DNA of 64,000 nt from Balaenoptera acutorostrata (Eukaryota; Chordata; Mammalia; Artiodactyla; Balaenopteridae). The notes under the pieces are model-generated. The model saw only the letters and a list, made by a program, of their open reading frames with translations. It did not search any database and was not told the DNA's origin. A program made the translations under genes and the position numbers. The number at the start of each line of letters is the position of its first letter. The first letter of the stretch is position 1. The stretch covers positions 43,265,269-43,329,268 of the forward strand of contig NC_080069.1 in the NCBI RefSeq assembly GCF_949987535.1, in the 5' to 3' direction. Shown here in pieces: positions 1 to 11,900 of this stretch.

Positions 1-74
1 GGGGGGGTGGTCACTGATGTCTTGCAGGAGCCCCTGGTAGGTAGAGCCCAACACGGCATCCCCTAGACCCCACT
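1..74 (+). promoter_or_regulatory. SPMIP6: SPMIP6 5' UTR (left end cut by the window)
   Basis: This is the sequence immediately upstream of the SPMIP6 ATG at 75, which has an A at -3. The promoter itself lies outside the window, so the transcription start cannot be placed. Confidence 0.5.
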
Positions 75-209
75 ATGTTCCTCTTTTCCCATAAGACCAA
101 GACCCCCATCAGCACCTACAGTGACTCCTACAGGGCTCCTACCTCCATCAAGGAGGTCTATAAGGACCCACCTCTGTGGGCCTGGGAAGCCAACAGGTTT
201 GTGACTCCG
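75..209 (+). CDS. SPMIP6: SPMIP6 coding exon 1
   Basis: Encodes residues 1-45 (45 complete codons), from MFLFSHK to NRFVTP. The donor is CCG|GTAAGT at 210, a near-consensus site, leaving phase 0. The reading frame continues past the donor only into intronic low-complexity sequence, which marks the exon end. Confidence 0.92.
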
Positions 210-2937
210 GTAAGTGGCGAGCTGGGGCGGGGGTTGGGCGGCGGGCAGTCCAGAGTGTATGGCTGTGGGTGTCTGGATCACTGACAGTGTGTGGTTGTCA
301 TTATGTGTTTGTAATTATTTGTAGCTTTGTGTGTGTGTGTGTGTGTGTGATTCATTTGCTTAGACATGGAATTTATCATGATATATATAAAGTAATATGA
401 GATCCTGCCCTCATGGTACCCTCCTACTCCACCAGGGTAGGAGATGGGGAGAGATAGATGATAATCAAGAAATAAATAAGAGTTTTGTAAATTGTCCCAA
501 ATTCTGTAAAGGACATAAACGGGGTACTGGAAATGGATAGTAACCAGGGAGAGCTACTTAAATAGAAGTAATGAAAGAGGTCTCTCTCTTTCAAGGTGAC
601 ATTGAGCTGAGACTGGAAAGGTGAGTGAGAAATAGCCATGTGAAGAACTGAAAGAATAGGGTTCCAGGCAGAGTGATCAGAAAGTGCAAAGGCCCTGAGG
701 CTGCCTGTGGGCTCTGCCTACAGGCATGTTTTTATGCATGCTTATTACAGTCTCCTGTGTCTGTACTTGAAGACAGATGGCCAAGTGGGGCTGTGCGGCT
801 TTCACAAAATGGAGAGAAGATCTGTAAGTCTAATTGTGACTCTGCCCAAGGGAGTTTATCTGTGTGTACCACCCAACAAAACTTTGCTGAGTATTTACAT
901 GTGTCAGGGACAATGTGGTTACAGTGAAGGGCCAAGCCATGCCTTTGAGGATCTCTCGGCAAAAAGTGAACAAAGTAGGACTGCCCAGTGTGGAACATGC
1001 ACCAGCAGTGGCTTGTGCTGGTATAACAGCCAGAAAGCCGCTCCCGGGACTTGAAGGGCAGGTCTGCTAAGAGATCCAGAAGAAGGACGCTCCGAGCAGA
1101 AGAGAAATGTGAGAAAGGGCAGCCCAGGGGCAGGGACCCACCAGGAACTGAGAACTGGAGCAGAGGGAGAGGCCAGCCCTATGGTAAGAGAGAAGCCTGC
1201 AGACCATGAAGGGCTTCAGGTTGTGTTGAGAAGTGTGGTCATAATGGTCCAGACTTTTGAGCCTGGGAGTGTCATGCTTGCATTGTGAGTGACACACTCT
1301 GGCCACTGTGGCAGGAGATTGAAGGGGCTGGAGTTGAGGGCAGGAAGCCCAGTGAGGTGGTGAAGGATGAGGGAAGAGGATATAGGTGGGAGATAAGGAG
1401 AGACTGTAGCAGTGAAAAATAGGAGAGTATTTTTGAATAGGAGACTATCGTTGATACTCTCAATAGTACTCTCCTACTGTTGAATAGAGAGTCTTTTTAA
1501 AATAATTTTTATAGTTACAAAATAAATATATGCTCAATCAGAAAGTGGGGATCACTCAGAGAAGCACAAAGAAAACGGCCTATAATTCTCACTACCCAAA
1601 ATAACTACTGTTAATTTATTATTTTATGCCCTTTCAGGAAGCAAATATTTTTTTATGAAGGTGGTGTCGTATACTAATATTTTGAATCTTGCTTTTTTCA
1701 CAAAACCATACATCAAGTACATTTTCCTGTGTCAAAAATATTCTATAATGTAATTTTAATGACTATAGTATTTTATTTTATGAATGTACCAAAATATGGT
1801 TGAGGAATCTTATATTATCGGAAATTTAGATTATTTATAAAATTTTGCTAGTATAATTATTCTTGTACATTCTTTGCATATATAAACTATTCCCTTAAGA
1901 TAAATTCATAGATAGAAATTGTTGAGAGAAAGGATATGTGACTCTAAAAAACTTTGGATATATACTTCAAATTGCTGTGATAAGGGTTATAATAATCTAC
2001 ATGCCCACCAGCAAAATATGAGTGTCTGCCTGCTTTTCCAAACTCAATAGGAGGGAATTCTTAGGACGCAGATAACACACCTTGGTCACCATCTCGATAT
2101 AAAGAAGAGGGGAGAGATTAAGAGGACTTTTGGGTTTTGGACTCTGGAAAACTGGAGGAATGGCAGTGCTACCAACTGAGATTTGGAATTGCAGATTAGA
2201 GAGAGATTTGGAGTTCATCTGGGGACAAAAATATTCAAGGACTTCCAGGAAAAGATGTCTGCTGTGTAGCTGGATATACTTATCTGAAGCAAAGGAAAGA
2301 GGTTTGGGCTACAGACATGAATTCTGAAATCAACATATAGGTGGTAGCTGAAGTCATAGAGATTGCCAAAAAAAGAGTAAGAAAGTGGCCAAGGATAGGA
2401 CTTTGGAGAATATCAATATTTCAGGAGTAGGTAAAGGAAGAAGAGCCATAAAAGGAGACAGTGATAGGACGAAAATCATAGAGAAGCCAACAAAGACAGC
2501 ATTATTAGACAAAGCTCAGTGTCAAATGCTGTCAGCACAGACAGGGATCTCTTGGATGTAGTAACACTTAGCTGCCTGGCTAAACAGCTTCAGTGAGTGG
2601 TGAGGAATGACAGTCAGATAGCAATGGGATTAATAATGAAGGAAAAGGCTTCCGCTTCTGGCAGTATGGTGGTCTAGAAACTCTGAAGGGCCCTCCTGCT
2701 TCCAAACAACTAGGTCCTGCATAAAAATTAATTTTCATTTTGTTTTGGACTGTCAGTAGAGATGAGTGGTAAGTATACTAAGAAGACAGGATTGCCCTGA
2801 GGACAAACACCACTATCAGTACTACAAGCAGGAGTTTAAGCCTTTAGCTAGCTGAAAGATGGAGCAACTGAACCTGTAAATTCCAAACTGAGCCAGAAAG
2901 TCCAGTGATCTCTGGCTCCCTTCCTCCCTGCTACCCC

Positions 2938-2988
<51 letters not shown>

Positions 2989-5900
2989 TGAATGTACATC
3001 TTCTATGGTGGAAAATATCCTCAATGTAGGTTTCCAGGTATCCTTAGAGTACGGTCAATCAACTCTGAGCTCACAATAAAAGACATAAGGAAACAAACCA
3101 CCATATGACAGAGTCAACAGAAACAACAAACAGCAGACTTAAACCTCCAAGGATGTCAGATATTGGAAATAATAGTTAAAGAACACAAAATAATTATGAA
3201 TTTTTCTGAGCAAAATGTGAACTCATCAAAATGAGGATGCAACAAGAGATTATATTTTTAAAAGAATAGACAGATTTTTTAAAGAAATGAAATTTTAGAA
3301 ATAAAAGATATTTGTGTTAAAACCAAAACTCAATGGATGGATTAAGGAGCAAATTAGACACAGCTTAAGAACATCAGTGAAATGAAAAACAGAGCAGGGG
3401 GACTTCCCTGGTGGTTCAGTGGTTAAGACCCCATGCTTTCAATGCAGGGGGGCATGGGTTCCAACCCTGGTTGGGGAACTAAGGTCCTACAAGCTGTGCA
3501 GTGTGGGGGAAAAAAAAAAAAAAAAGCAGAGCAAAAGAAATTTCCCAGAATGCAGCACAGAGAGACAGAGAGCTATAGAAAATATGGAAGAAACATTAAG
3601 CAATATGAAAGAAAAAGAAGATCCCACACAACTACTTGGGGTTCCAGAAGGAAAGAGCAGAAAGGAGAGTAGTCATTATCTGAAGAGACAAAGGCTCTTG
3701 GTTTTCAACACCTAACAAGAGAAATGAATCCATGGATTCTTAAGGTAACACGTGAAACTGCACAATACCAGCTTAAGAGATGACCTTAAAAACATGCAGA
3801 GAGAAATTATTTTCAACGTGTCTTCCTTTCAAGAACAAAAGAAAGATAAAAACACTTACAGACAAACAAAAACTAAAATATTTACTACAATAAGACTTAT
3901 AATAGGGGGCTTCGCTGGTGGCACAGTGGTTAAGAACCCGCCTGCCAATGCAGGGGACACAGGTTTGAGCCCTGGTCCAGGAAGGTCCCACATGTTGCAG
4001 AGCGGCTAAGCCCATGCGCCACAACTACTGAGCCTGCGCTCTAGAGCCCGCGAGCCACAACTACGGAGCCCACGTGCTGCAACTGCTGAAGTCCGCGCGC
4101 CTAGAGCCCGTGCTCCGCTACAAGAGAAGCCACCGCAATGAGAAGCCGGTGCGCTGCAACGAAGAGTAGCCCCCCCTCGCCTCAACTAGAGAAAGCCCGC
4201 GCACAGCAACGAAGACCCAACACAGCCAAAAATAAAAATAAATTAATTAAATAAATTTTAAAAAAAAGACATAATAAAGGAACTTCTAAAGGATACACTT
4301 TGGGGAGAAGGAAAATGATAACAAAAGGAAGGTCTGAGATGCAAGAAGGACTAGTGAGCTAAGAAACTGGTAAACATGAGATAAATTTAAACAAACATTG
4401 TCCATAGAAAATAAATATAATAAGTTTTAACTTGTAAAATTTAAAGAAAGAACCAAAATATTGGAAAACAATATCATGTAAATTGTATATTGGAAAACAA
4501 TATCATGTAAGGTACAAGGCTAGGAAAGGAATTTTTACAAGAACTGTCATTATTCACAGATGATACAGTTGTGTTTATAGAATCTACAAATTATTAGAAT
4601 AAGAGAATTTAGAAAGTTGGATGAATTTAAGAGAAAAAGCATATTTAGGAAGCATAATCTTAAAATATATATATCATTTTAGCAACAAAGAGTGAGAGTA
4701 AGTAGAAATAAATCTAACAACGTGTGCAAAACTGTACGGATAATATTATAAAACTTTGAATACTTCAAAAAAAATACTTAAATGAAGAGGCATAACATGC
4801 TCATGAATAGGAAGAGTCACTAACATAAAGATTCCATGCAATTCTGATTAAAATCTCAACAGGAGTTTTTGAAGAATTTGACAAGCTCTTTCTAAAATTT
4901 ATAGAGAAGAGCGAAGGCCCAGGAACTAGCTAAAACACACCTGAAGAAGAAGGGGACTTGCCCAGTCAGATATTAATATTTATTACCAAGCTATAGAAAT
5001 TCATAAAGCATAATATTACTGTAGGGATACACAAATTGATTAATGGAATAAAACAGACCAGAAATGGAGCCCCACATATATGGAAACGATATGCAACAGA
5101 GATGACTGAAAGTAAAGCTATGGGAAAAGATGTATCAGGCTTGGGGTGGCATTACAAATCTGTGGGAGAAGATAGATTACTCAATGAGACAACTGGTTAT
5201 CCATGTGGATAAAAATTAAATTGATCCCCTAATTCACACCAAACCCCAAAACAGATTCCTGACAGATTAAGGCATAAAAATGGAAAGTAAAACTCTATAA
5301 TTTTAGAAAAAATTATGACATTATCTCCATTATCTTAGATTATGGATGGATTTCCTAAGTCACAAAAGCACTACATAAGAGATGAATAAATTCAACTATG
5401 TTAAAATTAAGAACTTATGTTCATCAAAAGACACCAAAAAGAAAATGAAGTTACAAGCCACAAACTGAGAGATGATAATTGCAACATGTAACTGACAAAG
5501 GAATATGTAGAATATATAAAGAACTATAATTCTCTGGGTTAAAATTGAACACGTTTTGACTCCTTCCTAAAAACCCCTCGAAAACTACAATAAATGCATA
5601 TTTAAGACATAAATTTGCAAGAATAGTGAGAAAGAAGGACAATGACAACAAAATTTCAGAAGCTGGAAAGTGTGATACATAAGTAGTAACTGACATAGCA
5701 GATCTGAGAAAGCTGAATCCAAAGCCAGCAGTGAGAAACACAAGACATAATTCAACTTAAAACTGCAGAATTTTTAAAAGGCTCAGAAATTGGTAATACT
5801 AGGTTTCTCTGGAACAGAAGATGGGACAGGACCAAGGCTGAAACAACAATGATTTGAAAGCTAAGAAGCAATTAAACCCCCTCTTCTATTCCATGCCATA

Positions 5901-8900
5901 GGATGACTGCTCGCCCATCTCTGAAAAAGTCAGAAGGCTTATTTTTTGGCAAGGATCTCAGGACTGGGGATTCCAGGCCCAGCTAAGGTCAGGGTACCGT
6001 ACTGAAAACAGATGAACCTCCATATGCTGAATGCTAAACCCCCAGCAGCCCTCTTCTCCACTAGGTTCTCAGAACAATGGCAGGTAGGTCACTGAAAGAG
6101 TCTCTTCTGAGGGATCTGATCAGCCCAAGAGAAAAGACCTACAGATACTGACAGAGTTTGCAACAAGTAGTCTAGCCAGAGCATCCTACAATGATGCCCA
6201 CCCACAGCTCAAAGCCTCCAATGAGCCTTTTTAGTCTCCTGCTCATAAACATGAGCAGATAATCAAAGATCACAGACATCTGAGGAAAGCCTCGAATGGA
6301 AACAATGAAGAGTCTGTGAGTTCTTCTAAATGATTATTTGTGTGTGTGTGTGTGTGTGTGAGCGTGTCTGAGTGTGTATGTATAGATGTACATCTGTACA
6401 TCTGTCAGTGTATCTGGGTGCACAGATCTATGTGTATGTCTGGACATGCATGTGTTTGTGTGTATGTAAAACTCAGGGGAGTGCTAAGTCATGGGGCCTC
6501 TCCACCCATATGGAGTATGACTGTGTAGGATCTGCCCACAGAACAAAACCTCAGCTGGGCACGGAGGATCCAAGAAGCCCCTCAGCTGAGGGGGGGTTTT
6601 CAGGGGAGTAGGAGCAGCAAGGTCTCATCCCAGGCCAAGAGAAGCCTCTGCTCTTCAGATCATAAGGGTGAAATGCGGTGCAATGGCGTCATCCCAGCAC
6701 CTTGCTGCCCACTATGATGAGAAAGTCCTTTCTGGTGTCTGACTTTGCTCGGTGTCCCACCCCTGTAACCCAGCTTCCTTTTCATCCCAGCTGCCTACAG
6801 AAACATGGGTCCACAACTAACTTGGCAATCTGCCTTTGGCTGAGGACAAGGGGGCCCTTGATCTGGGATTCTACAGATCCAGCCAAACAAGGGGTATTGG
6901 GATAAGATGAGGGGAACCCCAAGAAGCAGAGGGGCCCAGAGCCTGAACCAAGATCAGGAAAAAAATCAGGATAGGATGAGGACCAGCACAACGTAAGTGT
7001 CAGGGTCAAGGGTAATATTGGTGTCAAGATGAGAGCCACAGCAGAATTAGGGTCAGGTTGGAGCCAGAGAATTAGATTTTAAAGTAGGTTCCCCTCTGGC
7101 CCCATCCTTCATCTCCTTCAAGGTGCCAGGTTCACAGAGAGCCCTTCCTGTCCAAAACACCTGCCTAAGGTAGCCAGCTCCCAGGGCAGCCAGCCTTTCC
7201 TGAGGCTCCAGGTTGTTCCACGGGCCTGTTGCTCTGTTGGGGAAGACCCAGGCCCTGCTCCCAGGCAGCACACAGTCTGGAAGAAAGAGGACAGGAACAC
7301 CCAGCTCTGCCCTTATAGGTCCCAGTCAAGGAAAGGACAGAAATGAGAAGAACATCAGAAAACCACTCTGACTGAGGGAAAATGTTGGGTTCCAAGTCCG
7401 AGACTTGGATGGAAGAAAAAGAAGAAAAGGGTGATTCAAGCAAAAGAACTATGCAGAGGGAACCAAGGCTGGCCTGGGGATCCCTCTGGCATAGGGAGAG
7501 GGTTGGGAGACCCACCTGGGCTGACCTCAATAGGGGCTAAATCTAGGTCCAGCAGGATACCAAGGCTGGGGTCTCCATGCACCTAGCCATCTCCTCCCCT
7601 CTCTCCTTGCCAGGGCCTGACTCAGACTGTGCAGCGCCACGTGGATCCTGAAGCCCTGCAGAAGATGGTCAAGTGTGCTGTGCAGGACTACAGCTATAAG
7701 AGTTCCATACCAGGTCACCCCTACTTGCCTGAGAAATACTGGCTCTCTCAAGAGGAAGGTAGGGCCTCATCCATCACCCAACTGAGACCCCATTCAGTGA
7801 CCCCAACAAAGACCCTACCCCTGAACCCAACTTGACTCCTGACCTCCACCCTGATCCTATACAAACCTTATCCCCATCCTCGACCAGGGCTTCTTCTCTA
7901 ATTACCCCCATTCCAGCTTGATTCCCAACCACCTGGCCTGACCCTGATCCTGACCCCTGACCCTGGAGGAGGAGATCCAGGCTCTGCCTTTTGGGAGCTC
8001 CCAGTCTATGCCAAAGAATTGGAAGAGGCCTGGGCCTTATCCCTAGAGAGAGGGAGGGAGCATTAACCTCCTCCAAACAAATTCCTCCATGTGTATTCCG
8101 GTGCTATCTCCTCCCATCTTCTTAGTGACCCTGTTCCATCAGGTTCCCTTCTCTCCTGCAACCCTCTGCCTCATCACATCTCTCTCCCCTCAACCGGGAA
8201 GTCTTTTCTAATTTCCTCCTGTCTAAAAATTCTCTCTTGCTCCTCCCCTTCACAGCCAAGATTCTTGGAAATAGAGTCTATGTCTCTACTTCCTCACTCC
8301 TTATGCCTTATGAGAAATTATCTTTCTCATTTGGTTAGGTGTTTATTATGTTTCCCTGTACATTCCAAAAGAACAGAGAGTCTTGTTTTATTTAGAGCTG
8401 TGCCCCCTCCATCTAGAATAGCAGCAGGCTTCATAAGTATTTGTTGAATGAATTGATGATTAATCTTCAATTGAAATTGGGAGTCTGCATCTCCTACACT
8501 CATGTTTAATGTTTATTAAAACTGATCTTGTATGGTTCTAATTACCTCATCCATGGGACTCTTCAGTTTTTTCCTCATGAGACCTACCCTATGCATTTCA
8601 CTCTGACCACTCTCTATTCTGTGAAACTCCTTCCTTCCTCAGCTTCTCTGATGCCTCAAATTCCTGGGTCTCTTGTCTAATCATTCTGGAAACATGGGGT
8701 TCCTCGGGATGCTGATCGGAGCCCTCCTCTCTCCTTATTCCTCTCCTGAGACCGTTTAATCTAACCCACATCTTTAATTACTGACAGCTCTAAGTCTTTA
8801 TTTCTAGCCTTGTCCTCTTACCAGGATTCCACTTTCCTTTATCTGATTATGAGCAAATTTACCTGAATGGCCCCAAACACTTCAAACTCAGTATGTCCAA

Positions 8901-11900
8901 CCCACCAACCTAGAACTCCAAGTCCCAACACACTGCCCCACACATACACGCACCTGCTCTTCCTCTAGGGCTCCTAGAACTCCTTTCCTAATCTCTCACG
9001 TGTATTCTTTCACACTGTTAGCGTGGTGGATCAGAGAGGAACTTACAGGACACTTAGGTGACTGGATGGGTGGGGCTTCGGAGGGTTTTAAGTAGAGAAC
9101 TGTCTTGGTCAGATTTTCATTTATCATAAGTGCCATAGTTTCTATGTAGAGATCGGATTGTAGGATTTCAGAATGAGGCAGGAAGACCAGTAGGCTAATA
9201 ACAATAATAATCACAATAATAATAATGATGATGATGATAGTTTTCTCTGTGCCAGGCATTGTTCTAAATGTTTTACATATAATAACTTATTTAAATCTCA
9301 CAATGACCCTATGGGGTAGATAGTATTATTACCCCCATTTTAAAATTAAGGAAACAGAGACAAGGTGAAATTAATTAACTAGATCAAGGTCACACACAGT
9401 TAATATCTGGCAGAGCTGAAATTTGAACCACAGGAGTCGGTCTACAGAGTCCATCCTATTAACCATGACATTATTGTCTCCTGGTTTAGGCACTGCAGAG
9501 ATACAGGAGTGATATCATGGGGGACTGGAAGAAAGAATAGAGTCAAGTGATTTTAAGGAGGCAGAATAAGCAAACTTTGAGCCTGGATGTGGAAGATGAG
9601 AGGGAGGATTTGGGAGGAGGCCCATTTCCAGGGTTTCCAGGTTGGCTGATTCAGAGAGGGTGGTGCCAGGATGAAAAGTGATCAGCTCAGAGGACCCAGG
9701 CTCCCCTCAGAAGCTTGTCTTAGGTGGGATATAGGCTGCATCTCAGTGTCTAAGACAAGTATGGGGCCAGGCTGGGCTTTTCTGGCCTAAGGGAGATCAG
9801 TGAGAGTCCAGCTTTGTGCTGGGGATCCGAGGAAAAACATCTAAGGGGTCCCAGATCCTGGGACAGAAAAAGGAGTAATACTGTCTTATGTTTCCACCCT
9901 TATGACCAAGCAGACAAATGCAACCCAAAGCGCCTGTGCGGTAACCGGTATAATACATGGAAGATGGGACCTTACAACTGTACGGGCTGGAACAAACGTG
10001 CCTCATACCTTCCCCGGCTGCCTAAGGTATCTACTGTGCCCAGCAAAGATGCCTGGGGCCTGGGACCACCCCCCACCCCCCATCTGCCTCCCAAACCACA
10101 GTGTCTGATATTTCACCATTAGTTTCTCATCCTTTTCCCACCAACAATGCTCCAAGGCCTTTTCCCATTTGTGAGACTAGGGTTTATATCTTCTAGGAAA
10201 CAAGGGAGCTCAGGAGTGAAGCTGTGCTGGGCCTCTGGGTCCCAATCTCTGGCTAGGCTCTGTGGAGACATGGCTGGTGTGCACTCTTTGAGGTGCTACC
10301 TTCCTGAAGCTTGCCACCTGGCACCTTCCCACATGGTCTGGTCAAGAAGTCATTGATAGGCTGAGTCTACCCGCTCCTCTCTCCCCTCCTTTGTGATGTG
10401 AGCAAGGGCAAAGGAGGGAGAACAAGGCCATCCAGAGGCAGAGCAGATAGATACAGGAGAGTCTTCCAAAGAGATAGGAAAGAGTCCAGCCACAGCCCCA
10501 GGCATGAAGAAAGAGGGAAGATGTAAGGATACCAGGCAAGAGTAGGGGCTCTTAACTGTAGGTTGATGGTTGACCTCAGGTTGACCAAACCCTTCTGAAT
10601 CAGAACTTCCTCAAGAATCAGAATCAGAATTTTTCATAAGTTCCCCAAGTGATTCTGATGGGCAGGCAACACTGCAATATTGAAAAATCCCTATTAGAGA
10701 GACACGGAGACACAGCTACACAGAGTCGGCTAGACAAAGAAGGGTAAAATCAGAGGCAAACGGTGAGACAGGGATGTCAGAGGTGCAGGTCCAGACCTGG
10801 TCCACCTACAGCTCCACTTCCCCCACCCCCACCACCTGGGAGGCGGAGTAAACCGCGTTGCCCAGCGACAACCCCAAACACTCAGAACGTGGGAGAGTAG
10901 GGGTGCTTCTGGAGGGCGGGAGAAGGCGCGGCCTGGGACTAGTCTGGGTGTTCTGGGAGAACCCCCAAAGGAGGAACTCTTCCGGGTCAGAGCTTGAGGC
11001 AGCGTGTGTGCCACTTCCAGGAGGCCGGGATGGAGACAGTAGTTCGAGGAATGCCCTTGGTGCACCCTCCTAAGCCGGAGCGACTCAACGCCTACGGTAA
11101 CGGATGGTGGGACAGTGGAGGGAAATGGGTAGGCCAGAAGGACGGAGGGATGGAGACCCGAGGTACGGGGCGGAGGCCGAGGGCCCTGGAGAGGCTGTAA
11201 CCCTGTCTCTATCTGTTTGTGTCTCCATCTCGTCCTGTCTCTGACCTTGTCTTTTCCCATTCCTGTGACTCTGTGTCTGGGTCTCCCGGGCTTGGGGCCC
11301 GTGGGCGCAGAGCGCGAGGTAGTGGTGAACATGCTGAACTCACTGTCACGGAAGCAGCCGCTGCCGCAGATCACGCCCCGCTGCGGGTGTGTGGACCCGC
11401 TGCCGGGCCGCCTGCCCTTCCAGGATTATGAAAGCGGTTGCTCGGGCCGCCACTACTGTCTGCGCGGCATGGACTACTGCGTCGCCGGGCCACCCTGCAC
11501 CGAACGTCGCCTGCGGCTTTTGCGCACAGAGCGGCCGACTGCAAGGTTCGCAGGACCGAGCGCGCAGTAGCCGGGCCCCGCCCCCAAGCAAGCCCCGCCC
11601 CCAGAGTCCCCCCTACCCCAGCTGCGGACACTCCATCCCGAACCACTTCTTGCTCTGACCTGTCTCTGTGACAGACCCCACCCCGCCTCCAGCCCGCGCG
11701 GTCCGCTTACTGGCGCCTCCCTGTCCCGCCCTCGGGCCTCACGGCCTGAACGTACTGCTGAGGCGGGTGAACCTGCACGGAGATACCCGAGTTCCTGATC
11801 CTATCCCTCCTGAACTGGGCTCAAGGTCAACCTGGCTCCTGTACGTCTTCTGGAGGCTCTGCCCGAGTGTTTCTTTGAGGAACAAACTCCGCACACCAGT

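Larger units (their letters stand above)
210..7613 (+). other. SPMIP6: SPMIP6 intron 1 (7.4 kb, repeat-rich, no further gene seen)
   Basis: The intron holds a short GT repeat (about 328-349), L2-like LINE remnants in antisense (about 400-1450), an AT-rich antisense L1M remnant (about 1495-2010), an older L1-derived stretch (about 2640-5560) interrupted by two SINEs, a CA repeat, a GT-rich tract near 6340-6480 and degenerate GGGTCA-like repeats (6985-7075). No open frame inside resembles a known protein. Confidence 0.7.

Noticed and set aside
3399..3480. SINE heads as tRNA genes
   Set aside because: The heads are tRNA-derived with a B-box-like word but do not preserve an intact cloverleaf; they are SINE promoters.
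10730..11374. 214-codon open frame on the - strand
   Set aside because: It overlaps SPMIP6 exons 4-5 in GC-rich sequence on the opposite strand and resembles no protein; a composition shadow.
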